A stretch of 35,760 bases of DNA, from the NCBI GenBank assembly GCA_009691045.1, contig SHWC01000016.1:1-35760 (forward strand), in the 5' to 3' direction. Source of the DNA: Alphaproteobacteria bacterium. GTDB taxonomy: Bacteria > Pseudomonadota > Alphaproteobacteria > UBA828. A model generated the notes under the pieces. It did not search any database, was not told the origin of the DNA, and worked only from the letters and a program-made list of their open reading frames with translations. A program made the position numbers and the translations under genes. This document shows positions 1-7,418 of the stretch, piece after piece. Numbering within the stretch: the stretch's first letter is position 1; each line of letters begins with the position of its first letter.

Positions 1-438
1 AGCGGCTTTAATGATGGCGATCGTTCTTTTGTCGAGCGCCTTGTCGAGAACGCCGAGCGCGGCCACGATGTCGGTCACCCACCAATCCCATTTGAGGCGC
101 ATGGTCGCTTGCATGCTTGTGCGTGGACCATCCGGGGTTAGAGCCATCTCGACGACAAGCTGGCGCAGCGGCCCTTTCGAAAAGGTCCGGGTCTGGCGAA
201 TGAAGCGCGGCTCGACCCATTCGCCGAAGGCTTCCTCCCATTCGCAGTCGAAGGGCGGGAGCAGTTTGCCGCGACCGGTGCGTCGTACTGAACCATCTGG
301 CTGCGCCTCCTCCGTCACCGTGTAGGTGGCCCCGCCGACTGCCTCGTTGACGCGTTCGGTGTGAGCGATCGCCGCCCAGGCCGCCTCGACTGACGCCTCG
401 ATCACGTAGTCGCGTACAACCACCCGTTCACGGATCAT
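1..438 (-). CDS. SRPBCC/AHSA1-type ligand-binding domain protein, 3' end outside window
   Basis: The minus-strand frame is open for 146 codons from an ATG at 438 to the window edge, so the C-terminus is missing. It begins MIRERVVVRDYVIEAS and continues with the pattern of a helix-grip (START/SRPBCC) fold: an early segment on dispersal of a ligand (AWAAIAHTERVNEAVGG), then alternating strands with FDCEWEEAFGEWVEPRF and a FSKGPLRQLVVEMAL segment. Proteins with this segment order (bacterial SRPBCC plus DUF5939) often carry a C-terminal adenylate/guanylate cyclase domain. That would lie outside the window, so it is only a suggestion. No catalytic residues can be assigned. The gene is divergent from the amidase at 509, and the 70 bases between them must carry both promoters. 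The coding frame is confident; the exact family is moderately so. Confidence 0.65.
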   Translation of the reverse strand, partial: MIRERVVVRDYVIEASVEAAWAAIAHTERVNEAVGGATYTVTEEAQPDGSVRRTGRGKLLPPFDCEWEEAFGEWVEPRFIRQTRTFSKGPLRQLVVEMALTPDGPRTSMQATMRLKWDWWVTDIVAALGVLDKALDKRTIAIIKAA

Positions 439-508
439 TCGACCATCCCCTTTCTCACGCCCTATGCTATGCACGGGGCGCGGACACGCAAGCCCAAGCG
501 GAGCGACG

Positions 509-1960
509 ATGAGCCAAGACCTCTATCAACTGAGCGCAACCGACGCGGTCGAGCGGCTCAAGGCCGGCGACATTACACCAACCAGACTGGTCGAGGCCGC
601 CTTCACGCGGATCGCCGCGACCGATAAACACTTGAACGCACTGCCGACCCTTTGTCCCGAACGCGCCATGGCGCACGCCAAGCGCATCGAGGACGAGAAC
701 CGACGTGGCGTCGCGCGGCCCCGCGCCTGGCTTGGCGGCCTGCCGATCTCAATCAAAGACCTGATGCCGGTCGAGGGCGTGCGCACCACCTTCGGCTCGC
801 CGATCTATGCCGATCATGTGCCGAACGAGTCCGACATTCTGGTCGAGATCCTCGAGGCCAATGGCGCGATTGTCATCGGCAAATCCAACACGCCCGAATT
901 TGGCGCCGGTGCCAGCACGTTCAACGAAGTATTCGGTAAGACGCGCAATCCCTGGAATGTCGCGAAATCATGCGCGGGCTCATCGGGGGGTGCGGCGGTT
1001 TCGGTCGCCGCCGGTCAGGTGTGGCTCGCTCATGGCTCGGACCTCGGCGGTAGTTTGCGCACGCCGGCGAGTTTTTGCGGGATCGTCGGTCTGCGGCCGA
1101 GCCCGGGGCGCGTGCCGCGCGGGCCGATCCCCTTGCCGTTCTCGTCCTTGTTGGTCAATGGCCCGATGGCACGCAACGTGCCCGACGTCGCACTCTTCCT
1201 CGATGCCATGAGCGCCGACCATCCGCGCGACCCGCTGGCACTCCCACCGCCTTCAACAAGTTTCGCGCAAGGAGTGCGCGAGGCGAAGCCGCCCAAGCGC
1301 ATCGCCTATAGCCGCAATCTCGGGCAGTTCCCCATCGACAAGGAGGTGGCGGCGATTTGCGCGGGCGCCCTGCGCCATTTCACCGACATGGGCACGATCA
1401 TCGAGGAGGCCGAGCCTGACCTCCATGACGCTGTGGAGATTTTTCAGGTCTTGCGTGCCGCCAAATTCGCGGCCGAGCGCGCCGAGCTGTTGCGTACACA
1501 GCGCGATAAATTAAAGCCCGAAGTGATTTGGAATATCGAGAAGGGTCTCAGGCTTGATGGCGAGACGATCGGCCGGGCCGAGATCGCACGGGGCGCGCTC
1601 TATGACCGCGTCTGCCGGTTCTTCGAGCGTTATGACCTGCTGGTGTGCCCGAGCGCGATCGTGCCGCCCTTCGATGTCGATGTGCGCTATGTCGAGGCGG
1701 TCGAGGGCGTGCGTTTCGATAATTATGTCGCGTGGATCGGCATCACCTTCGCGCTCACTTTGACCGCGTGCCCCGTGCTCTCAGTGCCCGCCGGGATCAC
1801 AGTGAGCGGCCTGCCTGTTGGCATCCAAATCATGGCGCCGCCGCGCGCGGATGCCGCCGCGCTTGGTGCCGCTGCCCTGTTTGAGCAGGCCAGCGGTCTC
1901 GCCAAACGCCTGCCGCTTGATCCCCTCTCACCGAGCGGCACAAAACTGCCGCTCGTCTAG
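509..1960 (+). CDS. Amidase-signature (AS) family amidase
   Basis: This 483-residue protein is of the amidase-signature family, which hydrolyses carboxamides to acid and amine or ammonia. The Ser-cisSer-Lys triad is visible: Lys83 in ISIKDL, cis-Ser158 in CAGSSGGAA, and the nucleophile Ser182 in SDLGGSLRTP. An in-frame start exists at 464, but the ATG at 509 has a GGAG ribosome-binding site at 500-503, five bases upstream, and matches the usual amidase N-terminus, so 509 is preferred. The length is normal. The motif begins AGSSGG rather than GGSSGG, a tolerated variant. The gene stands alone and converges with the acetoacetate-decarboxylase-like gene, with eight bases between the two stops. 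The substrate is unknown; generic 'GatA' labels would be wrong because there is no GatB, and no GatC beside it. Confidence 0.93.
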   Translation: MSQDLYQLSATDAVERLKAGDITPTRLVEAAFTRIAATDKHLNALPTLCPERAMAHAKRIEDENRRGVARPRAWLGGLPISIKDLMPVEGVRTTFGSPIYADHVPNESDILVEILEANGAIVIGKSNTPEFGAGASTFNEVFGKTRNPWNVAKSCAGSSGGAAVSVAAGQVWLAHGSDLGGSLRTPASFCGIVGLRPSPGRVPRGPIPLPFSSLLVNGPMARNVPDVALFLDAMSADHPRDPLALPPPSTSFAQGVREAKPPKRIAYSRNLGQFPIDKEVAAICAGALRHFTDMGTIIEEAEPDLHDAVEIFQVLRAAKFAAERAELLRTQRDKLKPEVIWNIEKGLRLDGETIGRAEIARGALYDRVCRFFERYDLLVCPSAIVPPFDVDVRYVEAVEGVRFDNYVAWIGITFALTLTACPVLSVPAGITVSGLPVGIQIMAPPRADAAALGAAALFEQASGLAKRLPLDPLSPSGTKLPLV

Positions 1961-1968
1961 CTGCTAAG

Positions 1969-2643
1969 TTATTTCGGCTGCCAAAGGTCCTGACCGCCCG
2001 GATAGCAGAACGTGCCGGAGGGCGTGTAGAGGCCGGCGGTGAGTTTGAATGGGCTCGCCGGGCGTAGCGCATAGATCGAGTGCTTGGGATCGAGGAACTC
2101 CATCGAGATCACCTTCATGGGGTCCGCCGCCGGCAGCACATAGGGAAAGCGACCATCCAAAATCGTGTCGCCGATTTTGCTGAAATAGCGCAGCTGGCCA
2201 TGCGCCGGCAGAAGCTTTTTGCCCACCTGAACCGTGGTGCGAATGATCGGCTTACCTTTGTCAAATGTGGTCGCGACGATGCGCTTGCCGCGTTGCACAA
2301 GCGTGGTTTCACCCGGCGTCGCGGGCACGCCGCGTTCCTTGACGTAGTCGCGCATCTTGGCGCTGGAGTTCAGATAGTGCGTCCAGAAGCGGCCCTGAAC
2401 GACCTTGTCGGCGTTCAGCCCGTCAAGTTCAGGACCGGCATAAGTGAGCGAATAGGCGCCGAACCCTGAGGTGTACTCGGCTTTATCGACGACATATTGG
2501 TTGAGAAAAATCGCCTTGTTCTTGGCCGGCTTGAACGGCGCGGGCAGCAGGGCCGCCGCGGCCTTGGGATCGGCCGGCACATAACAAAGAATGAGCAGGC
2601 GCGCGCCGGTGACGAGTTGCGGTGGCAGAAGCTTGCTGGCCAT
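1969..2643 (-). CDS. Acetoacetate decarboxylase-like protein
   Basis: This soluble protein has 224 residues. The ATG at 2643 is preceded by a strong AAGGGGG ribosome-binding site, whereas the frame further upstream to 2799 has no family character, so this start is preferred. The N-terminal half (LLILCYVPADPKAAAALLPAPFKP, read in parts) matches the acetoacetate decarboxylase family pattern, in which a short strand is followed by 'LLP.P..P' and then a segment with NQY and FGAYSLTYAG. True acetoacetate decarboxylases form a Schiff base on a lysine. Several lysines are present in the middle of the protein (for example in SSAKMRDYVKERG), but I cannot place the catalytic one, so the activity is uncertain. 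It converges with the amidase at 509. A nested palindromic repeat lies upstream of it, between it and the carboxyltransferase gene. Confidence 0.6.
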   Translation of the reverse strand: MASKLLPPQLVTGARLLILCYVPADPKAAAALLPAPFKPAKNKAIFLNQYVVDKAEYTSGFGAYSLTYAGPELDGLNADKVVQGRFWTHYLNSSAKMRDYVKERGVPATPGETTLVQRGKRIVATTFDKGKPIIRTTVQVGKKLLPAHGQLRYFSKIGDTILDGRFPYVLPAADPMKVISMEFLDPKHSIYALRPASPFKLTAGLYTPSGTFCYPGGQDLWQPK

Positions 2644-2740
2644 GATGTCCCCCTTGTTTGTTGACTGCCGATATTGAGCGTGCCTTGCCGTCTCGGCAAC
2701 TAGATCAAACCGGCCGTCGCAATTAGAGGTACGCCTCCTT

Positions 2741-2824
2741 CCTTCGAGACGCCCTGTCGCCTCATCCTGAGGAGCGCGAAGCGCGTCTCGAAGGAGCAAG
2801 GCGACAGGGCTCCTCAGGATGAGG
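2741..2824. repeat. Interleaved palindromic intergenic repeat (class 2)
   Basis: Three inverted pairs occur in the order A-B-C-A'-B'-C'. A is 2741-2752 (CCTTCGAGACGC) with A' at 2783-2794. B is 2752-2761 (CCCTGTCGCC) with B' at 2800-2809. C is 2760-2775 (CCTCATCCTGAGGAGC) with C' at 2809-2824. A small CGC-GAA-GCG hairpin sits between C and A'. The parts resemble the CTCATCCTGAGGAGC...GTCTCGAAGGA repeats common between alphaproteobacterial genes. The arrangement is best explained as one repeat unit inserted into an oppositely oriented copy. It lies between two leftward genes. Confidence 0.8.
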
Positions 2825-2853
2825 TCTAGGGTAAGCGCTACAAAATTTACCCA

Positions 2854-3822
2854 TCAGCTCAAACTCTCTTCGCCGCACAGGCGATCTTGCGCGCGGCGCA
2901 AATCTTGCGCGGCTTCGACCTCAAGCGCGACAAAGCGCAAGCGATCGCCCGGCCGTGTTTGCGCCAGTTTCGCGAAGGCCGCCGAGATCACGGTATAGGG
3001 ATTGATGAAGCCACCAAGCGTCAGCGCGTCGTTCATCAAGATAATCGGCGTCTGCCCGCCGAGATTGATCGCGCCGATGGCATAACCATGATCGATGGTG
3101 TTGGAGGGCTCATTGCCGTTCTCAGGCGCCTTGTCATAGGCCTTGCGGGTAAACGTCCAGTCAGGTCCTTCAAGCCGAAAGCCGACGCGGTTGGAGCGCG
3201 CGGAGAGTCTCCATTCGGTCACGAAGAAGCGCGCCTGCCCGGCCTCATCGATCCAATCGTCATTCGGGCCGACCACGACCTCAATGGTCGCGCGTCCGCG
3301 CTCGATGACCGGTCGGCAAGCAGGTTTCACCGCGCGCCCTGCCCTTGCCTCGCCCGCCGGGCCAATCGGCAGACGATCGCCATTCTTTAGGGCACGGCCC
3401 TCGAACCCGCCAACATGAGCGAGCGTATAGGTCGCGCGCGAGCCCAAAAAGGGCGGCACATCGATCCCGCCGGCAATGGCGACATAGGTTCGTGCGCCAA
3501 GCGTAGCCGAACCGAGCGCGAGCACCTGCCCGGCGCGTACCGCGTGGCTCTGCCAGAGCGCGAGCGGCGTGCCGTCGAGCGTCGCACCCATATCGGCGCC
3601 GCACAGCGCAATGATCGCGTCTTGGGTGAAGCGCAGATGCGGCCCAATGAATTGGCATTCAAGACCCGCCGCGTTAAGCGAATTGCCGACCAAGAGATTC
3701 GCGAGCCGAAGCGACACGGAATCGAGCGCGCCGCAGGGCGGGAAGCCGACATTGTAATGACCCTTCCGCCCTGGCCAATCCTGCACGGTGGTTTCAAGAC
3801 CCGGTTTCAGGATTTCGATCAT
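2854..3822 (-). CDS. Biotin-dependent carboxyltransferase subunit, AHS2/PxpC/urea-carboxylase-like
   Basis: This 322-residue protein is of the allophanate hydrolase subunit 2 / 5-oxoprolinase subunit C family. The N-terminus reads ILKPGLETTVQDWPGRKGHYNVG, then PPCGALDSVSLRLANLLVGN and ALCGADM. The 'QDWPGR.G...VG.PP.G..D' version is typical of the carboxyltransferase part of urea carboxylase rather than of PxpC, which usually has QDLGR and SGAMD. Annotation pipelines would call it 5-oxoprolinase subunit C or KipA-like. The ATG at 3822 overlaps the stop of the upstream gene in ATGA, so the two subunits are translationally coupled and probably form a complex. A longer in-frame start at 3855 lies inside the upstream gene. 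No biotin carboxylase, biotin carrier or PxpA gene is in the window. Confidence 0.9.
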   Translation of the reverse strand: MIEILKPGLETTVQDWPGRKGHYNVGFPPCGALDSVSLRLANLLVGNSLNAAGLECQFIGPHLRFTQDAIIALCGADMGATLDGTPLALWQSHAVRAGQVLALGSATLGARTYVAIAGGIDVPPFLGSRATYTLAHVGGFEGRALKNGDRLPIGPAGEARAGRAVKPACRPVIERGRATIEVVVGPNDDWIDEAGQARFFVTEWRLSARSNRVGFRLEGPDWTFTRKAYDKAPENGNEPSNTIDHGYAIGAINLGGQTPIILMNDALTLGGFINPYTVISAAFAKLAQTRPGDRLRFVALEVEAAQDLRRAQDRLCGEESLS

Positions 3823-4688
3823 GGCGGCGGTCCGCCGGTCAAGGTTTTGGTCCAAGCCAAATGCGCCGCGACCGAGAATTTTTGCGCCGCCGAAATCTCA
3901 TAGTCATAGCGGCCCTCATTGACCGCGGCCTCGATCGCCTCGAACTCGTCCTGCGCAATGGGACGGAATTTGACGCGATCACCCGACTTCAACAGCACGA
4001 TCTCTCCCTTGAACGCCCGATTGCGGCTCAAGGGGTCGAACACCAAAACCGGCGTGCGGCCGATCAATTGATAGCCGCCGGGCGAACGCAGGGTGTAGAT
4101 CGAGCTTGAGACACCGCCGAGCCCGAGCGCGCCCTGCGGCGTCCAGGTGCGCGGCGGGTTGTATTTCGGCGCCGTGATCGTGCAGCGCGGGTCGAGCGGG
4201 CGCAGCACGGGCAGGCCCGGGAATGAACCGACCGTGACCGCCCAATGCTCGCCCGCGCTATGGACGCGCGCCAAATGCGCGCGATCCTTCAGCCCATTGA
4301 TCTCGGCCACGTAATCGGGGTCATAGGGACGGTCGGTGATCTTGCGCCGATAATCCTCGATGCATTCCTTGGTCCAGGGATCGGCATACATCAAGGGCAG
4401 CACCAGAACACGGCTATCGACCACGATCGCGTCCAAGGGCCCGATGCCCTCGAGCAGCGATTTTAGCTCGCGTCTCAAATCGGCACAGGAAATCTCATCC
4501 GCCTCATATTCGACCAAGAGCGTGTTGTAGCAGGTGACGCTATCGATGATCCCGGGCGTGCCGCTCGCCTTCAACGCGGCATCGAGCGCGAGCGCCATGA
4601 TGTTGAGCGCGAGCGAGGCATCATCGCCAAATTGCACGAGCAAATAGCGATCACCGGACGGCGAAAAACGTGGCGAGGGAAAGATCAA
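3819..4688 (-). CDS. Biotin-dependent carboxyltransferase subunit, AHS1/PxpB/urea-carboxylase-like
   Basis: This 289-residue protein is of the allophanate hydrolase subunit 1 / 5-oxoprolinase subunit B family and is the partner of the downstream AHS2 gene. Recognisable parts are YNTLLVEYE, GSFPGLPVLRPLDPR, PRTWTPQGALGLGG and SPGGYQLIGRTP, which form the cyclophilin-like core. A C-terminal extension (GDRVKFRPIAQDEFEAI) makes it longer than KipI/PxpB (about 230-240 residues) and resembles the corresponding part of urea carboxylase. The only possible start in this frame is a TTG at 4688, because a stop lies eight codons upstream at 4710-4712; no strong ribosome-binding site precedes it. The stop overlaps the next gene's ATG. 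If the pair is active it needs biotin carboxylase and carrier subunits from elsewhere. The family call is secure; the substrate is open. Confidence 0.9.
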   Translation of the reverse strand: MIFPSPRFSPSGDRYLLVQFGDDASLALNIMALALDAALKASGTPGIIDSVTCYNTLLVEYEADEISCADLRRELKSLLEGIGPLDAIVVDSRVLVLPLMYADPWTKECIEDYRRKITDRPYDPDYVAEINGLKDRAHLARVHSAGEHWAVTVGSFPGLPVLRPLDPRCTITAPKYNPPRTWTPQGALGLGGVSSSIYTLRSPGGYQLIGRTPVLVFDPLSRNRAFKGEIVLLKSGDRVKFRPIAQDEFEAIEAAVNEGRYDYEISAAQKFSVAAHLAWTKTLTGGPPP

Positions 4689-4717
4689 AAAATCACCGAA
4701 GACTCGCTCTCACTTAT

Positions 4718-4818
4718 CGTCATGCCCGGGCTTGACCCGGGCATCCAGACGTAAAGAAACACTGGATTGCCGGAGCTTGCCCCCGACCCCGATCGGGGGT
4801 CGATGCCCGGCAATGACG
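4718..4818. repeat. Two-hairpin palindromic repeat (class 1, copy 1)
   Basis: The left hairpin at 4722-4744 has arms ATGCCCGGG and CCCGGGCAT around a CTTGA loop. The element ends in GCCCGGCAATGACG (to 4818), which is inverted relative to its CGTCATGCCCGGG start. The middle holds a second GC-rich palindrome (CCCCGATCGGGG). It is the same element type as those at 11417 and 22229. It lies between two leftward genes, the glyoxalase-like gene (3' side) and the carboxyltransferase pair, and may end transcription from 5352. Confidence 0.85.
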
Positions 4819-4845
4819 TTAAGTGTGTAAGGCTCATACGTCCAT

Positions 4846-5352
4846 TTACGGCTTATGCGGGTCGGTGAAATTGGCCCAGGTCTGGGTATAATTGTGCGAG
4901 CTGATCTCAACGATATTGCCCCACGGGTCCTCGCAATAGCAGACCTTGTAAGGCTTGTCCGGCCACAGATTCCAAACCTTGCTACGCTGCTTGCCGCCGC
5001 TTTTCGCGATCGATTTGGCCAGCTGTTCAATGTTCGGGTCAGTCACGCAAATATGGAAAACGCCCGTGCGGGCATAGTCGAAATTCGGCTTCCGGCGTGT
5101 CGTCTTGGGCCGGTAGAACTGGAACAGCTCGATGCCGATGCCCTCGGCCGTGCCCAGATGCGCCATGCGCATGCGCTTGAAGCCCTTGCCAAAAATATCG
5201 GCGATGATGTTCGAGAAGTGGCTGCCGTCCTCATAGGCGTCGATCGGCGGCATGATCACGTGGCAACCCAGGATTTTTTTGTACCAGGCGGTGGCCTTTT
5301 CGATGTCGGTCACCGTGATGCCGACGTGATTGAATGCCCTCAAATAGGTCAT
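4846..5352 (-). CDS. VOC (glyoxalase/bleomycin resistance/dioxygenase fold) family protein
   Basis: This 168-residue protein is a single vicinal-oxygen-chelate unit of two beta-alpha-beta-beta-beta modules. Module 1 starts FNHVGITVTDIEKATAWYKKILG; module 2 starts GVFHICVTDPNIEQL and ends CYCEDPWGNIVEIS. The expected metal ligands are visible: His9, Glu75 (IELFQF), His100 and Glu149, so a divalent-metal enzyme is likely. The start at 5352 has a GGGGAG ribosome-binding site in good position. Family members include glyoxalase I, methylmalonyl-CoA epimerase, dioxygenases and resistance proteins, and the sequence does not decide between them. It is divergent from the dehydrogenase/lyase operon at 5452, with about 100 bases for shared promoters, so joint regulation is possible. 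Confidence 0.88.
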   Translation of the reverse strand: MTYLRAFNHVGITVTDIEKATAWYKKILGCHVIMPPIDAYEDGSHFSNIIADIFGKGFKRMRMAHLGTAEGIGIELFQFYRPKTTRRKPNFDYARTGVFHICVTDPNIEQLAKSIAKSGGKQRSKVWNLWPDKPYKVCYCEDPWGNIVEISSHNYTQTWANFTDPHKP

Positions 5353-5451
5353 GCTCGCTCCCCTTGCGTTTGGCGTCGCAAAACCACGCTGGCGCGCCGC
5401 CCGAACAATCGTTACTACACTTTGCGCGGGGCTGCATCGGAAACCGGGACC

Positions 5452-6366
5452 ATGAGCGACACAAACAATAAATCAATCGGCTGGATCGGCACAGGCCTGA
5501 TGGGCGGGCCGATGTGCCGCAACCTCTTGAAGGCCGGCTTCGCGCTCAGCGCCTTTAATCCGACAATCTCTAAGGTCGCGCCGCTTGAGGCGTTGGGCGC
5601 CAAGCGCTGTGCTGAAGTCGGCACGTTGGCTGCCAGTGCGCCGATCGTGATTTCGATGATTACGGATGACAAAGCGCTGCACGCGGTCGCGCTTGGGCCG
5701 CAGGGCGTGCTCGCCAATGCCAAACCCGGCACGGTCTATGTCGACATGAGTACGGTGACGCCGATGGCCTCGGCCATCATCGCGGCCGAAGCCTCGAAGC
5801 GCGGCATCGCCTATGTTCGCGCGCCCGTATCGGGTGGCGTCGCGCTGGCCGAAGCCGGCAAGCTGGCCGTGATCGCCTCTGGCCCAAAGGACGCCTATGA
5901 GCGTTGTCTGCCCGCCTTCGCCGCGATGAGCGCCAAGCAATTCCTGCTCGGGCCCAATGAAGAAGCGCGCTATTTGAAACTCAGCCTCAACATGTTGGTG
6001 GGCGCCACCGGCGCGCTGCTCGGCGAGGCGCTCGCCTTCGGCCGGCGCGGCGGGCTCGATTGGGCGACCATGCTCGATGTGTTCAACCAAAGCGCCATCG
6101 CCTCGCCCTTGATCGGCTATAAATCGGGCCCCTTGAAAGCGCGCGATTTTTCCCCGACCTTCACCTCGAAAATGATGGCGAAGGATTTCGACCTCTTGCT
6201 CGCGACCGCCAAGGAAACAACCGTGCCGCTGCCCTTGAGCGGCTTGATCCGCCAGCTCTATGCGACCTCGATCGCGCAAGGGCGGGGCGAGGATGATTTC
6301 ATCGCGCTCGCCGCCGTGATCGAGGCCCTGGCCGGCCTTAAGCCCGAAACACCGACAAAGGCCTGA
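5452..6366 (+). CDS. NAD(P)-dependent beta-hydroxyacid dehydrogenase (3-hydroxyisobutyrate dehydrogenase family)
   Basis: This 304-residue protein has an N-terminal Rossmann domain (IGWIGTGLMGGPMCRNLLKAG, dinucleotide motif at residues 10-18), the substrate-binding signature APVSGGV (residues 124-130), and the catalytic Lys176 in RYLKLSLNML. The helical C-terminal domain follows. Such enzymes reversibly oxidise beta-hydroxyacids such as 3-hydroxyisobutyrate, tartronate semialdehyde or 4-hydroxybutyrate partners. The frame is open from 4855, but the upstream part overlaps the antisense VOC gene and lacks family character; the ATG at 5452 is the family start. It is followed after five bases by the CitE-like gene, so the two are co-transcribed and may act in series. 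The exact substrate is not determinable. Confidence 0.92.
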   Translation: MSDTNNKSIGWIGTGLMGGPMCRNLLKAGFALSAFNPTISKVAPLEALGAKRCAEVGTLAASAPIVISMITDDKALHAVALGPQGVLANAKPGTVYVDMSTVTPMASAIIAAEASKRGIAYVRAPVSGGVALAEAGKLAVIASGPKDAYERCLPAFAAMSAKQFLLGPNEEARYLKLSLNMLVGATGALLGEALAFGRRGGLDWATMLDVFNQSAIASPLIGYKSGPLKARDFSPTFTSKMMAKDFDLLLATAKETTVPLPLSGLIRQLYATSIAQGRGEDDFIALAAVIEALAGLKPETPTKA

Positions 6367-6371
6367 TCGTC

Positions 6372-7238
6372 ATGACCGACGCACTGCGTAGTTTTTTGTT
6401 CGTACCCGCCAACCAAGCGGCCCGCATTCCAAAGGCCTTGGCGAGCGGGGCGGACGCCGTGATCCTCGATTTGGAAGATACCGTGCCGGCCAGCGAGAAG
6501 GTCGCCGCGCGCGCTGAGGTGCGGGCCGCGCTCAAATTACCGCGCGACATTAAACTCTATGTACGGATCAACGCGATCGATACGCCGCATTGCTATCCCG
6601 ACTTAATCGGCACGATCGGGGCTGGGCTCGACGGTGTGGTTGTGCCCAAGATCGAGAGCGCGAGCCATATCCAGACGCTCGATTGGCTGCTCCATCAATT
6701 GGAGGCCGAGCGCGGGATCAAAACGCCAATCGATCTGTTGCCGATTGTCGAGACCGCCGCCGGCATCACGCAGCTCGATGCCATCGCCAACGCCTCGCCG
6801 CGCGTCAAGCGGCTCACTTTTGGGGCTGGCGATCTGACCCGTGACCTCGGTCAAATTCTGACCGGCGATGAAATCGCCATCGCTCATGCCCGCGCGCGCA
6901 TCACGCTGGCCTCGCGCGCCGCCGGTCGCGAGCCGCCGATCGATACGGTCTATCTCGATGTGCGGAATTTGGAGGGCATTGGCCAGATCGCGCGCCACGC
7001 CCGCATCCTCGGCTTTCAAGGCAAGCTCTGTATCCATCCCGATCAAGTCGCGGTGGTCAATGCGGCGTTCATGCCGAGCGCGGACGAAATTGCGCGCGCT
7101 GAGCGTATCCTCGCCGCCTTCGCGAAATCGGAAGCCAAAGGCATCGCCTCGATCGAGGTCGATGGCGGCTTTGTCGACTACCCGATCGTGGCGCAGGCCG
7201 AGCGCGTTCTGGCCTTGGCCAAGCGCGCCAAGCGCTAG
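6372..7238 (+). CDS. CitE-like CoA-ester lyase (HpcH/HpaI aldolase family)
   Basis: This 288-residue TIM-barrel lyase resembles the beta subunit of citrate lyase. It has SFLFVPANQAARIPKAL at the N-terminus, DAVILDLEDTV (residues 28-38), substrate-binding Arg66 in YVRIN, and Mg2+ ligands Glu127 (IVETAAG) and Asp154 (FGAGDLTRDLG). Stand-alone proteins of this type cleave or form malyl-CoA, beta-methylmalyl-CoA, citramalyl-CoA or HMG-CoA-like esters. No CitD or CitF is nearby, so it is not a citrate lyase subunit. It sits in an operon with the dehydrogenase at 5452. A CaiB/BaiF CoA-transferase on the opposite strand at 8438 could supply CoA esters; that link is inference. A palindromic repeat follows its 3' end. 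Confidence 0.93.
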   Translation: MTDALRSFLFVPANQAARIPKALASGADAVILDLEDTVPASEKVAARAEVRAALKLPRDIKLYVRINAIDTPHCYPDLIGTIGAGLDGVVVPKIESASHIQTLDWLLHQLEAERGIKTPIDLLPIVETAAGITQLDAIANASPRVKRLTFGAGDLTRDLGQILTGDEIAIAHARARITLASRAAGREPPIDTVYLDVRNLEGIGQIARHARILGFQGKLCIHPDQVAVVNAAFMPSADEIARAERILAAFAKSEAKGIASIEVDGGFVDYPIVAQAERVLALAKRAKR

Positions 7239-7263
7239 CTAGAGCGGGCTCGCCTCAACCATA

Positions 7264-7390
7264 GCGACCCCCCACCCCAACCCTCCCCCTCAAGGGGGAG
7301 GGAAAAGAAGCACGAGCGGCGAGGCCTTCCTTTCTTTCACCTCCCCCTCGACGGGGGAGGTCGGCGCGAAGCGCCGGGTGGGGGTGGGAT
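7264..7390. repeat. Palindromic intergenic repeat (class 3), likely bidirectional terminator
   Basis: Three hairpins occur in order. Stem CCCTCCCCCT/AGGGGGAGGG lies at 7281-7302. Stem ACCTCCCCC/GGGGGAGGT lies at 7339-7361. Stem CGGCGC-GAA-GCGCCG lies at 7362-7376. The whole is bounded by imperfect inverted C-rich and G-rich tracts (CCCCCCACCCC at 7268-7278 and GGGTGGGGGTGGG to 7388). It lies between two convergent gene pairs, so it could end transcription from both sides. The repeat type is common in alphaproteobacterial intergenic DNA. Confidence 0.8.
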
Positions 7391-7418
7391 CAATGATTTC
7401 TCATAAGCTGATTCCGCG

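Noticed and set aside
2741-2824. CRISPR array
   Set aside because: The repeats are inverted and interleaved, not direct repeats with regular unique spacers. No cas gene is in the window.
4855-5451. N-terminal extension of the 3-hydroxyisobutyrate dehydrogenase frame
   Set aside because: It is antisense to the VOC gene and lacks family character; the Rossmann motif begins right after the ATG at 5452.
6372-7238. Citrate lyase beta subunit in a citrate fermentation operon
   Set aside because: No citD, citF or citC genes are nearby, and stand-alone CitE-like lyases are common in aerobic Alphaproteobacteria.
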